Program-made: the position numbers and the translations under genes
Source of the DNA: Proteromonas lacertae
Lineage: Eukaryota > Sar > Bigyra > Opalinata > Proteromonadidae
Reading direction: 5' to 3'
DNA: 64,000 bases
Assembly (NCBI GenBank): GCA_002245135.1
Contig: NGBS01000023.1
Coordinates: 1 to 64,000 of the forward strand
The notes under the pieces: generated by a model
What the model was told of the DNA's origin: nothing
Seen by the model: only the letters and a program-made list of their open reading frames with translations
Database searches by the model: none
In this document: one piece after another, positions 47,221 through 60,281 of the stretch
Layout: the number at the start of each line of letters is the position of its first letter
Numbering within the stretch: the stretch's first letter is position 1

Positions 47221-50200
47221 ATGTCTGATAAAAACGTTGATACACTTTTGGACGATGTATATTTTATAAGTTATTGCTTTTATTTGATTTATAGATCCGA
47301 AACAAGCCACTTGATGACAGAATAATGGCTTATTTAGACTTAGGTAACTTGGTAAAAGCAAATACTGAATCAGTTATGAAAAGAATTGAGGATATATGTG
47401 ATTGTATCGTTCACACTCTTACAAAGAAAGATGAAGGCACAGAAACAATAGAGGTTGCAATGAAATGTATGGAAGCTTGTATAAATAAAGCTGGAGGAGA
47501 TCAGTTGAAGCATCTTACTGAAGCACTAGTTCAGAAGCTAATCGAAGAGAAAAAAAATTGTGACAGTTTTATGATGGGTTTAAAATCTATCATTACAAAT
47601 GCTAATAAGGAGTTTGTTCCAATGATAGCAGATTTGTCAATAAACCAATTAGTTGATGCTTTAGCTAATACTTCAATCTCAGATGATGTAGTATATGGAA
47701 TATTATTTGTCTTATCAAACGACTTCAATGTAGCAGGTAAAACAATTATTGTAAGAAAAGATGCAAGTCAAGCTAAAGATGTAGATGAAATGTTAAAGAA
47801 GTTGATTTCAAGAGCTTTAGAGTTAGTTTATCATCCTGCAAGTCGTATCGGTAACGAATCTATTGATTTATTGAAGGTTTTAACTCCTCATATTTCATCC
47901 AAAATCTTAGCAACAATTGTTCCAACATTATTAACTTCAATGGCTGATAAGAGTAAGTGTTATCGTTCTATCTGTTGCTTGAGTAGTATATTGACCAGTA
48001 CAGCTAGTAGATTAGTGAAATATCATAAAGAAATAATGGAGAAATTAAAGGCAGTGAAGAATGAACAACAATTGTCATCAGCTGATCAAGAACCTTGTGA
48101 AATTATTGAAAGAATTCAATTTTGTTACAGCAGTCTAGTATCCACAGGAAGAGATGAAATACGTATATATATTGAACCAATGTTGGAGGAAATAACTCAA
48201 GATATGGTGTTTGATCCAAATTACAATTACGATTGCGCTGTAGCAACACCAAGTGGAAATGCAATGGAAGAAGATAATAATGATAATGATGATGATGAGA
48301 ATGAATATGAAGATGATGGATTTGAATATGAAGATGAGCCTGAAGATGATGATGATTATGGTTGGAAAATCAGAAGAGGATCTGTTCAATTATTAAACAG
48401 TATAGTGAATAGTAAAATGATTCCATTATCAAAGGTTTATGCATTATGTTCAGAAACTTTGTTTTTATGTTTTAGAGAGCATGATGAATTAACAAGATTG
48501 GAAGTAATCAAATCAGCAATGAATTTATTAAATAAAATGATATTTAAATCTGATAAGAGTGAAATTGTTGCTGAAAATCCATCTTCATTCCCATTAAGAG
48601 GAAGAACTCAATCATTCAGAGTTCCATTGAAAGATGACGCACCTGCATTAAGTGAGAAAATATATGAATTATTAACAAGTGGATTATCAATGCCAATTAG
48701 AAGCCAATTATTTGCATTTTTATCAACTTTCTTTAAATCATGTGCTTCACTAGGAATGAGTGTAGAAAAACAGATTAATAAAGTATCTGAATTGATACAA
48801 ATACATATTAAAAACTTTAAAGATTTTCCAGATGATGGTAAATTTAATATTTTGGATAGTTTATTATCATTTGTATTATTCTTCAGAGATAATGAAATCA
48901 CTACTCATTTAGAATCAATCTTATTAATAGTTGGAGATTTATCTAAATATAATTTTAATAATAAATTATTATCTACTTATTTATCAATAATAAATACTTT
49001 AATCATTAAATGTTCAGATAATGAAACGAATTATAAAGTGTTTAGTAATAGTCATAAAGATATATATAATTACTTATGGAATTTATTAAACAGTAAAGAA
49101 AGTGAACAACAGATTAAAGATTCATGTTGTGATATTATTGGCTTATTAATTAGATATTTTGGTTTTCCAAAAGATATTAAAAGCGATGATTTTTATAAAT
49201 ACATCAGTTCTAAAGTGGTAATTGATAATTCAAGATATCATGCAATCTTATGTATTATTCAAATAGTACAAACTAAAGTGAAAATTGATTTAAAATACTT
49301 TGCTAAAGATGATTTATTGATTGAATTAACTAAATATATGAACCATCATAGTAGAGATATTCAAAAAGCATCAATTAGCTGTTATAAGTTATTATTAACT
49401 AATTTGAAATTAGCTATAAAACCTGAAGTTTTACAACATTTATTAGATCAAATTAACACATTATATCATGCTGGAAAACAATATTATGTTATTGTAGTCG
49501 ATATGTTGGATATATTATCAATAATTGTAACAACCAATGTCAAAGTCGATAAGAATGGTTTAAAGGACATGGTATTCCATATGATGAAATATACTCAATT
49601 ATCTGATGATCATTTGAATATTATAGCTAACTTTATTATCGTATTATCTGATAATACTTTACCATTAGCATCCATATTAGATGATTATTTCAAATTATAT
49701 AAGAATGATAATGAAATACAAAATAATAATACAAATCTAGCTAAAGTCTGTGCTTCTATTATCACTCATATAGTTAAAAACTCTAAAGAGAATCCAATTG
49801 AGAAATTATATCAATACAAACAGAATAATACTAATGATGTTATAATTCCATTATACTTTAAAGTAATTGGCCAATTTGGTTATAATAATAAAATACTGAA
49901 TTATTTACCATCCTTTGATAAAGATATTCCTACATTAATGACTGCTTATACTGATCCAGTTATTATCTCATCTTTATCTTATTGTTTTGCTTTATCTACA
50001 TTAGGAAGTATGAATGAGTTATTTCCATTATTGTTGAAGTATTGTGTAGAAATTAATACATTCCATTATTATTCATCTTTATATACCTTAGTACAAACTA
50101 TTAGAAGTAAAAATATATCCGTTTCAGTTGATAATATTAAAGAGATTGTGAAGTTATTGAATAGTAAATTGGATTCTGATAATAATAGTATTAGAAATTT

Positions 50201-51049
50201 TGTATATATTATTATTATATTATCATATTATATGAATAGATAATATCAACCTATTCAAATATAGTATTAATCAATCCAAGAACATTAGCAGAATTAACTA
50301 ACTTATTAAATGGTAAAAACAATCTCCAAATAACCTCCATACTTACTATAATAAGTGGTAGTGTAAATGAATCAACAGCTGATTATATTGTATCACATTT
50401 CAAGAGTATTGTTGAGTTAATAAAGAATGATGATATTAATATAAAGAGAGAATCTTTATCTGTTATATTATCATTATTAAAATACAGTCCTATTTTATTG
50501 AGAGACTTGTTAATTGAGAATAATGTGTTGGACATATTGTACGAATTAATAAAGAAGAATAACGCTTTTGTTACTTCTGTACAAATTGGACCTGTACAAA
50601 ATATATCCTTTTTTTTTTATTTTATAATCATTTTTTTTGTATTTTATTATTTTTCTTTAATTTCTCTCTTTGTGTAAGAAGAAGATAATGGTATACCTTT
50701 AAGAAGAATCACATATACCATATTAAAGATATTAATTGACGTATATCCACAATTAATCGACATTAATAAGATATGTGATGAATTAATAAATGGGTGCAAT
50801 GATACAGCAGAAATTGAGAATTTATCATCCCATATATTGAGTAAAGTCATACAATTATCACCATCTTGGGCTGAAGAGAGATCTGCTAAGATAATCGGTT
50901 TGCTTGAGAAGAGAGTGTTGAATAGTAAGAAGAATCCACCATCTGAAGAAGCATTGACTAATTATAAGAAGGTTTGCAGTCATGTAAAATACACATTAGC
51001 TTATGCCAGTAATTTCAGATTTAAGAAAGTTGCGTCATCGTTGCCATAA
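47221..51049 (+). CDS. CAND1: CAND1 (TIP120), cullin-ligase exchange factor
   Basis: Exon 1 47221-47256, intron 47257-47294, a long exon to 50201, intron 50202-50239, then exons to TAA 51049; about 1,230 residues, the usual CAND1 length. It is all HEAT repeats. The diagnostic acidic loop followed by Asp-Asp-Asp-Asp-Tyr-Gly-Trp-Lys-Ile-Arg-Arg-Gly-Ser and a C-terminal TIP120 block (Asp-Asn-Gly-Ile-Pro-Leu-Arg-Arg) are present. CAND1 wraps around cullin-RBX1 without NEDD8 and swaps substrate receptors. The segment 50590-50680 is a poly-T-rich intron (near 90 nt, starting GTACAAAA, possibly ending GTGTAAG) whose exact ends I cannot place without breaking the frame by one base. Elsewhere it is clean. 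Confidence 0.9.
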
Positions 51050-51215
51050 ATATTATTATTTTTTGCTATAATATATTGCTTTTATTCAATTTAATGTTGT
51101 TTTATGAAAATACCAAAAAAATAGTCGGTTATATACTGTCAAGCTTCTTCTATCGAGCCTTCTATATTATTTTTAAGTTGGATATCTGAGCATAGTATAC
51201 TCCTAAAGCACAGTG

Positions 51216-51674
51216 ATGATGAGCAAGAAAAAAATGATTGCTCACAGTTATAAGCAATTCACTAAGGAACAGTGGTTATTTCTTTTTCGAAGAGTTGAAG
51301 AGGTTAATAACATTACAAGAGTGGCAAACGATATAGGTATAAGGAGGCAAGTGTTATCAGAAAAATATAACCAATGGAAGAAGTATGGCGACCAATTTCT
51401 AGCTAATGAGAAAACCGAAAGAATATTTACCAATAATGAGGAATATATACTATTTTGTAGGATACTAGATTATAAAAATGAAATTGGAAGTGTCTTGAGA
51501 TTATCAAATTCTGTAATTGAAAGAATAGTGATGAAATATTATAACGAATTGACAGCTGTACACAGAATGAAGAAGTTTAAAGTGACAAAAGAATGGATCT
51601 CTGACTTTTGTGCTAGATATGGGATTAGAATAACTCCTACAAGGAGTTACTATTTACAGTGGGAAATACTGTGA
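51216..51674 (+). CDS. Orphan helix-turn-helix protein, CENP-B/Tigger transposase N-terminus
   Basis: 152 residues, single exon. The N-terminal 50 residues form a Psq-like helix-turn-helix (Arg-Val-Ala-Asn-Asp-Ile-Gly-Ile-Arg-Arg-Gln-Val-Leu), and a second segment with Lys-Glu-Trp-Ile-Ser-Asp-Phe-Cys-Ala-Arg-Tyr-Gly-Ile matches the CENPB-type DNA-binding half (Trp-x-x-x-Phe-x-x-Arg-x-Gly). No DDE catalytic domain, terminal inverted repeats or target duplication follow. It is either a decayed Tc5/Tigger-type transposase or a domesticated DNA-binding protein; jerky- and CENP-B-like host proteins have such origins. Start 51216 or 51219. The frame is intact, which slightly favours domestication or recent decay. 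Confidence 0.6.
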   Translation: MMSKKKMIAHSYKQFTKEQWLFLFRRVEEVNNITRVANDIGIRRQVLSEKYNQWKKYGDQFLANEKTERIFTNNEEYILFCRILDYKNEIGSVLRLSNSVIERIVMKYYNELTAVHRMKKFKVTKEWISDFCARYGIRITPTRSYYLQWEIL

Positions 51675-51797
51675 GTGAATTATTCATTTAGTATGTGCAT
51701 GTATTATGTATTTAATAACACTTTACTTGATATTATTTTTTCATTTTTCACAAATTATTTCCATAACATACGAAAAATGTTATTTATTAAATAATCA

Positions 51798-52851
51798 TTA
51801 TTTAAATGCACATTTAACAGGAGAATATTTAGGTAATATTTCCCCATCTTCATTAATTTCATAGAATTGACTTGATCTTCTATGGCTTGTCATTGGTTTT
51901 ATAATAACAGATCTCTTCTTTCTCAATGAAAGATTCTTATGAGATAATGGTGAAGTAATTATTGGTGGAATAGGAGTATAATATGATGGAGTTTCTGGCT
52001 TTTCTTTTACATCTTTTTTCTTTTCTGTTTTTATAGCAGGTAAAGTCATGACTAATCGGTTAATTCTTTCTTGCTCATTTCTTATATCATATGAACTGAT
52101 TCTTCTATTGTTAATTTTATTATCACCACAGCTAATTTTACTTCTTCTATGTTGATATACTCCTATATTATTATTATGTTTTGATTTATTTACTTTTTCA
52201 TTTACTGTATGAAGTTCTCTCATTGCTTTTTTCATCTTTTTCCATATATCCATATTGTTTGATTCTTTACCTTCATTTACTGTATTCATTCCTACATAAT
52301 AAACGGGTAATTCGAATAATTGCTTGTATATATCAACACTCTTTTGACTATTATCAGTTGTTGAAAGAGACATTTTTAACTATGAATAAAAGTGTTTATA
52401 TACATTATATCTTCTTAAACTATTCACAAATTCAATTAATTCATTTATATTATTGACTGATTCAACATCACCATACAGTCTATGCTTATCTATATAGATA
52501 AATTACATCAACAAAAAATACATTTGTTTGAAGACACTAAACCTTTGAATTCTTCAAAGGATAAAGAATTTTTAGGATGTTCACCTACAAAGCCAAAGTA
52601 TTTTGGAAGTCTTGAACCTTCTGGTCGAATGTTCAGATTTTTCATCATTTTCAACAACTCATTGTACTCAATAGTGTCTGTATATATATATTATACATTA
52701 CTAAGTAAAATATACTGGAATGATCTTCGTCTAATTGATCAAATAATTCTTTAATAGCCATATCATCTTCCTCATCGTAATTTTTATCTTTCCAGAGTGA
52801 TTTATTGTGTTTTAAAGCCCATTCCTGGCTGAAATAAAAATCATAAGACAT
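51798..52851 (-). CDS. EF-hand protein with a long basic tail
   Basis: ATG 52851 follows a promoter motif by only a few bases. Exon 1 ends in Leu-Phe-Asp-Gln-Leu-Asp-Glu-Asp-His-Ser, then a GTATATTT...TACAG intron, continuing Asn-Thr-Ile-Glu-Tyr-Asn-Glu-Leu, which completes a canonical EF-hand loop (D-E-D-H-S-N-T-I-E-Y-N-E). Another loop-like segment lies in Pro-Lys-Asn-Ser-Leu-Ser-Phe-Glu-Glu-Phe. With an intron beginning GTTGATG near 52511 and one GTATATAA...TTCATAG at about 52400-52377, the frame runs on through a helical exon into the 51798-52373 block (Met-Ser-Leu-Ser-Thr...), giving one gene of about 325 residues with a Lys/Arg/Ser-rich tail. If the first of those introns is wrong, these are two genes, ending 52508 and starting 52373. 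Confidence 0.65.
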
Positions 52852-52857
52852 TCCAAT

Positions 52858-52874
52858 AAAATAGTCGTTTCATT
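52858..52874 (-). promoter_or_regulatory. AATGAAACGACTATTT motif at the EF-hand gene start
   Basis: The core ends less than 10 nt upstream of ATG 52851, the closest placement of this motif to a start codon in the window. It is read in the gene's own direction. Confidence 0.5.
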
Positions 52875-53000
52875 AATTTATAACTGTTTAAATAATGAAT
52901 CTAATCAAGAGATTATGAAGTAGATAAAGAATCATGAACATTACAAAACAAATTCAACCATTTTTTCATATATATGCTTCTGATTGATAAAAAGAAAAAA

Positions 53001-53017
53001 ATGAAACGGCTTTTTTA
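53001..53017 (+). promoter_or_regulatory. ATGAAACGGCTTTTTTA motif before the 53-60 kb gene
   Basis: It lies about 42 nt upstream of ATG 53059, with the variant core ACGGC instead of ACGAC. Confidence 0.4.
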
Positions 53018-53058
53018 TGTTCACGATCTGATTTGATCGGAATAGAAATTTTGATCAA

Positions 53059-54884
53059 ATGTCTTCACACAACACCTTTAGTTCTGAAACGTCTGAATCA
53101 GATGATGATTTGAGTGATCTAATTATACCAGATGGTAAATTACAGTTTTCAATACCACATAAATCCACACCAACTACAAAACGCAAAAAAGAAGAAGCAG
53201 CTTCGATAAAAATACTTGCTGAAAATGCTTTAAATGGTTTGGAAACGGTTGATATCATATTAGCAGTATAATAGTTTATGCTATAGTTTTAGTCTAAATA
53301 CATGAGTCATTTTTCTGCGCTAGATACATCTATATTAGGTGAATATGAAGTTACGTATAAAGAAATACTTGAGACGAAATTACTTAGAGAGTCGGTATAA
53401 ATAGTGAATATATAGAAAATTAGGGAAAATTAACTCAAGCAAAAATAAAACAAGCACAAATCTGCAGGCCTCTACAAGAAATAATAGTTTCTAAATTAGG
53501 TTCTTCTAATTTTGATGAAAATGAAAGTTTTCTAGCATTATATACATTATCATATTGTATGTATGAATTAGGCCTAACATATGTGGAATTGAAATCACAA
53601 GATCAAGGATTAGCCATACTAAACCAATCAATACAATATTTAAATCTATGTAAGACAAATGCAACAATTTCACAATTACTACCATCATTAGAAAGTAAAA
53701 TTATATACAGTGTATTAATATATTGTAATAATAATAATTATTATTATAGATTGCTGAAAATAGTACAACAGATTCAAGCGAACAGTGTATTGAATATATA
53801 AACTATTTAATTTCACAAACACAAGTTCCAATTCCTTCTCCTGAAAAAAACTGGAATCACTTTGCATATGCATGTTATAATATATCAAATTATTTATTCC
53901 ATAATTATAAGAGTAAACAGATCAATAAAGCAGCCTTAGAATATGCATATCGAAGTGAAGCATCATTTTCATTACTTCAAATCATCAATAAGAATGTAAT
54001 TAATTTAATAGAAAGTATTAAGAATAGACATTCAAGTGAAGATGAATGGGATACATTTAGTCAAACAGTATATATTTTATATTATATTATATTTTATATT
54101 ATTAATAGAGTTTACTGGAAAGTAGCAATCAAATATCATTAGATTATGATATGAATGAAGATCTTTTAGAAGTGTCAAAAACTAACACATTTTTTAAACT
54201 TACATCGTCCAATAATTTAAATGTATTTCTATTATATATTTACATTTTAGAAATTATATAAGTGTCCAACAATCACATCAGGACATACATTTCCAAGTAA
54301 AGTTAATATTCCAACAACAATAACAGATATTATTTCACTGAATAGATCAATAATAAATCAACTACAAAGTATCAAAACATATTCATTTGAAGATAATGGA
54401 GATGAAGCATTATTACAGTTACAAAAACTCAATGATAGTAATGAAAAATACACATCAGAATGGAATCAGAATTATAAGAATAACGTTTATTCATTATATG
54501 CAAATAACAGATTTGATGATTGTTTATACTACATATTAAGGTACTTCATCTTATTAGATAAGAACAATAATAATAAACGATTTTCTACACCCTTAAGTAG
54601 TAGTAGTATAGCTGCAGATAGTAATGAAAATACAACAACTACTATTCTTAACAATAACAATATTTTGATAAATAATTATTTCTTATTATTACAGTTATAT
54701 GCAAATATACAAAGAATTGGGAATGAAAAAGATCACATTGGATTTGCTAAGTATTAATTATTACTATTATACTCATTCTATAGATGTTGTCATATAATGG
54801 AGAATATAGTAAAGAATGATATGGAAAGTACAATAAGATTGCAAATATTAATATGTGAATCAAGATTAGATAGTTTACCAGAAG

Positions 54885-54917
<33 letters not shown>

Positions 54918-57785
54918 TAATAGAATTGTGAAAAAAGTCAACAATTACTATACAAACTAAGTGATTTATATTATCTCTGCGAAGAATCTACATCACATAC
55001 TCCTGAATTCACACCACGAGATTCACCAGCAATCATTGAAGGAAAGAAATTCAGATCAGCCTCTGTAAGTACTACAGTAGCAAAGAAGAGTTGTTTAGAT
55101 ATGAATAGTTCTGAATTAAAAGAAACATTTCCTGTACAACATCATCAGAATCAATATAGTGGATTATTGAGATTATTATCAGCTCAAATATTATGTGATA
55201 TAGAGTTATATTATAATGGATATTCTCCTGTTAAGTTGGATAAATATTCATCTAGAAGATATAGTCAAGAGAATTTAGACAAAATTGATGATGTTTTTAA
55301 GAAGAGATTATCTAATAGTTTGTTGTATTACAACGATATTTATAATTGTGAAATAAAGAGGAAATCTGATTCTATCAAAAGATGGAGTAAGTATAGAATG
55401 AAGATTGATAATTATATTATATATTTTACGAATGAACATGATGAATCTAAACCAAGTGATTTTATTGACATTGATTCAATCACCAGTACTGACATAAAGA
55501 ATGATAATGAAGTTTCAATCAATTATATAACCATAAATCAAAAGAAAAGTAATATTTTGAAGTTTAATAATAGTGAGGAGTTTAATACATTTAATAAGAT
55601 AGTAAATAGCAAATTTGATACTCAAAGTTCTTGTGCTGATGATGATGATGATTATGAAAGTATATATTTAATATTTTTATTTTTATTTTTGTTACAGAAT
55701 TAAGAGAAGAATATCAAATACTGTTAGATAGCAATTATAGATCTTATATTTTATTTAATCTATCAAAATTTATAACAACTGCTTCCTATATTAGATCAAA
55801 GATACTGTTTTCATTGTGTTTAAAAATAGATAATAAAGATATGATAGAACAGTTATTATTTGAAAGTTACATATCTATTTTATATACAAATGTTAATGCT
55901 TTTACTGAACCACCTCCGTTTTCAACAGAATTAGCTTTATTAATTTATATTTACTTCGCTGAAGTGTTAGAAAATAATAATAAATATGAAATATCAGTTG
56001 GTATATATGATACAGCTTTGTGTTGTATTAGATTGCATAATGATACAGATAAAGTATATATATATATTAATATTAATATTATAATTTAGTATTATAATTT
56101 GGTTGGCAAATTAGCATGTCTTTCCAACGATCACAATGATTATCCTACTGCAATTACCTATTACAAACGACTATTGTTATATTATCAATCTAAACATATG
56201 ATCATCAACAGTGAAATACTATATGTTAGTGATAAATTATGTGATTTATACTTTCTAACAGGTAGTTTAGATAAAGGATTGGATTTGCTAGAGAATAAGT
56301 ATGAAGCATTAATGAAAAGTAAACAAAGTTATTCTAAAACGTATATATTATTTATATATTAAATATATATGAATAGTGATTATGAAAAATTATTGTTTTT
56401 ACTGTCACATTACACAATAGAATCATCCCATTATGAAAAGTCATTAAAATATTTGAATATTCTATACAATATGATAAGTAAATCCAATATAAAGAGATAT
56501 TTATCAATACTCTATATGATCTGTAATAGTTACTATAAAATGAGAGCCAAATATGAATCATTACATTATTTAGATTTATTATCAAGGAATATCAAAGAAA
56601 TAACTAAACAATCTCAAGCCAAGCCAAATCATATTTACAGATCAATCATTCCAAATATATATTATTACATTAAAACATATATAAAAGTCAATTTATTGAA
56701 TAATAATTATCAATGTGCAATGGACTCATGTTTACAATTACTCTATGGAGAAATAAAGTGTGAAAAAACACCAAGAATTTTGGCTAAGTTACATTACATA
56801 TTAGGAAAATGTTTAATTACAATTTCTCAATCTAAAAATGTAGAGTTTCCTTTCAAGTTAATAATAGGAGGTACGACAGTATTAGATAACCAAAATCAAT
56901 TATTTTATGAAGGTATTCATCAATATAAAATATCCAGTAAAATCTATAATCAAATTAATGACTCATTTCATTATGGAAAACTGTTGAATTTGATTGGTAG
57001 ACATCTGTTAAATTATATATTTGTTCCAGTTGTATATCAACAAGTGCCATTAGAGAAAGCATTGATGATTATATCTCCAGAATATAACATTGAATGTAAT
57101 TATAAGATAAATGATATTGAATCAACAAAAAGTGATCAATTAAACATAATATTTGTTAGAAATATGAATTTAAAGAAGAAGAATGAAGATGGTTTAATTG
57201 TTAGACTATTTGAAGTATAAATATATATATTATTGATTAGATGTCTGAGTTATTCACTATTATTGACAATACTTTCAAAATATTTGAAGTATATAATGAT
57301 CCAATCCAATATTCAATTGCTTATCTTAACAGAATAGAATATTATTATATTAATGTATTAATATTGATTGTATTTATTCTTGTTTATATAGAATGAATTA
57401 ACAAAATCATGTGATTTATTTGTGGAAGGTTATAATTATTATAACTTGTTATTTGTTGATGGTATTAAAATTCCACTCGTTAAATCAGCTCCAACATGTA
57501 TATATATATATCTATATATATCATTTATTTATTATTAATAGCTTTTCTTGATTATTTATATGATATTACACTTCGATATGTTCGAATTTTATTCCAAATG
57601 AACACTGCCTTTATTAATGACAATCTGTTACTGATTGATATTTATACAATTCTACAGATTGAATATAATGAAAGATATATAAATCCTTTATCTCAATTGA
57701 ATAAAGAAAGTAAACATAAGAATCAAATTTTATATTATTATCCATTACCTTGGATTGATTCTCATTATAAAAAAGAATCAAAAAG

Positions 57786-57820
<35 letters not shown>

Positions 57821-60177
57821 CAATTGTTATTGTTTATTAGTCAAAATTTTAAAGATTCTTGTGATTCTTCAGATCAATATATTTCCAGTATATTTGACAA
57901 TGATGATTTTACAATCAACAGTTTTAATCAATTATTCATAAAGAAAAGTCTTATTACTTCAATCGAGAAAGATAAATCGCCAGTTCAAATGGATGAGTAT
58001 AAATATATAATTTTATTTTCTATTAGTATTACCACCAATGCACTATGTGATGATAATTATATTTGGGGATTGTTTTATCAAATAAAAAGATATATTCAGT
58101 CTTATTATACAAGTAAATTGAATAGAGAAGAAATACAATTTAATATGAAGAATATAATAATGAGTATAAAGAGATACAATACATCAATAAAAGAAAAGAA
58201 TAATCAAGTGAAGATTGATGATTATGAATATGTTAATATAATATCTCATGTTAATACGATGAAGAAAAAAGTATTTTCATTAAAATATTTATGTTCTACA
58301 TTTAATTAGAAAAATAATCTAGAAATGAAAGTCAAGTCAATTATCTATATAATCAATTTTGATGATGTAGTGGTTGTTTATAGTCCATCAACATTAGATA
58401 AACACATCTATCGAATAGGTGGAAATCATGAACATTCCATTATATCATTATCATTTAATACAAATGCTCTATTGGCTAATAATATTTATCATCAATTTTG
58501 CCCTTTGTGTAGTATCAATGAAGGAAGTGTTATTGGAAATACGAATGTAAACAACAGTAAACATATAAGAGTTGCCAGTAATGTTGAATTTAAACTAGAA
58601 TTACTCAACAAATACTTGTTAGTATAAATATATATATAATTTATTTTTAATCTATTCATTTAGGTATTGAATAATGTTGTTAAAAATCCTTCTGTAATTA
58701 CATCTGTAGTTATTTCATTAACTGATAATAAGTTTGAAAATGATTATTACATTTGTACATTCACTATTGATGATAGTAAAGCTACATTGATAAATCAACA
58801 ACCTATATGTGTGAATAAAAGTATTTTAGTGTGTGAACAATATGTAGCAGTAAAACCTCCAATGTTTGTTGATAAGAATCAATACGTTGGAATTTATCAT
58901 AAAAATGACATTCTCCAATTAAAATGTCATAAATCAGATACTACATTATTTTACACTTCCAAATCAAATAATATTAATATTGTATTTGTTATTATTGTTT
59001 TTTATTTTTATATAGAATGAAAGTATTCAGATAGAAAGTTTATCAGACTTCTATGTCACATTTAGAGTAGTTTTACATCCATTGGAATATAATATTAGTT
59101 ATGGAATTCTTAACGAGAATAATAAAAACTATTTTGAATCACTCTATAGATATAACACCAAATGGAACAATATTAACTGTATATAATAACTATATATATA
59201 TTATTGTATAGCTAATATTGATCAAATAAGCAATCTTCGAAAATCAATTTATCCTTTTCATATATCAAATATAAAGAATATTAAATCACCAGATGATGAT
59301 GAAATACATCAATGTAGACCATTATACTCATTATTGAGTTACAGTAAAAAGAAAACATTCTGTTGTGGATCTTTAAATGTATATTTATATTTGTTTGTTA
59401 TATATATATATAGTTTGATTCATTTTATTATAATTCACTAAATAAGAAATGTGATGAAAATGATTATGATTCAAATGTATTAATTGTAAGTAGAGAATTG
59501 ATGTTTCTACCTTGGGAGAATATCCTACATATTGAAAATAGTTCAAGAAATATCTGTATTTCTACTCTTTTAGCATCTACAGTAAAGTATATTCATATTT
59601 TTATTATTAAAATAGCAATAAACATCTTTATCCAATATTCTATCTATTTTCACCTCACAAAATCAACTTTCCTTATTCAGAGATAAACAGTTCATTTTTA
59701 CACTGTAAACAATCAGATAATTTGCAGATACCTTCGGAAATGCTTCAACCATCATCATTTACTGAATTGTGTGAATTATATCAAAAGAAATATGATTATA
59801 TAAAGTATGTAAAAAGTGATGAATTTGTTGAACATCCTTCACAGATACTTACACTTCATAATAAAAGAAAAATTCATAACAATAACAGTACCAGTCATAT
59901 TGATGAACTAAATAGCACTTATTCAGTATATATATTTCCATATAGTGATTTAACCACATTTACAAATTATCATATTTGGTTATCAGCAAATTCACTAGAA
60001 CCTGTTGTATTTATACCAGTAAGTAGTTTTCAACTTGTGTTAAAGCATTTGGTGTTTTATAGTGAGCATTTCAGTAATCAGTTGGATTGCCAAAGTATTA
60101 TGAAGTTATTTATGAAAATAAGAAATGATTATCAGATACCAATAGTTATTTATAATTTGTCTTGTCATACATCTTAG
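53059..60177 (+). CDS. Large TPR-like protein, CHAT/separase-like C-terminus; CFAP46 candidate
   Basis: About 15 small exons separated by GTATA...TAG introns (for example 53270-53291, 53394-53422) give an estimated 1,900-2,000 residues. The start is Met-Ser-Ser-His-Asn and acidic. Most of the protein is helical with repeat pairs such as Tyr-Tyr-Asn-Leu-Val-Gly-Lys-Leu-Ala...Tyr-Pro-Thr-Ala-Ile-Thr-Tyr-Tyr-Lys-Arg-Leu and His-Tyr-Glu-Lys-Ser-Leu-Lys-Tyr-Leu, i.e. TPR-like. Near 59490-59560 it reads Leu-Ile-Val-Ser-Arg-Glu-Leu-Met-Phe-Leu-Pro-Trp-Glu-Asn-Ile-Leu, matching the strand-plus-Pro-Trp-Glu signature of separase and CHAT domains. The last 150 residues have no His/Cys protease pair, which speaks against active separase. 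A TPR protein with a C-terminal CHAT-like patch is the layout of the ciliary central-pair protein CFAP46. Some late junctions are unresolved. Confidence 0.6.
54887..54914. repeat. TA microsatellite inside an intron
   Basis: A run of TA repeats starting at the donor GTATATATAT; similar runs start introns at 884, 57789 and 62855. Length variation here would change intron size but not the protein. Confidence 0.6.
57788..57818. repeat. TA microsatellite at an intron donor
   Basis: GTATATATATATAT run at the start of an intron in the large TPR-like gene. Confidence 0.6.
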
Positions 60178-60281
60178 AAATGCATATTAGTAATTTATTT
60201 AATACATTTACTGTTTGGTTCTATGTTATTTTACCATTAAACCCCATAACATAATGCACCAACAGAATATATATATATATA

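Noticed and set aside
52374-52507. Two separate genes at 51798-52373 and 52508-52851
   Set aside because: Two introns join them in one frame with a sensible helical exon between; the split remains possible because one donor is GTTGAT.
54887-54914. TA runs as replication origin or centromere signal
   Set aside because: They sit within introns at the donor side and follow from the GTATATAT consensus.
53059-60177. Active separase
   Set aside because: No catalytic His or Cys motif in the C-terminal 150 residues despite the Leu-Pro-Trp-Glu segment.
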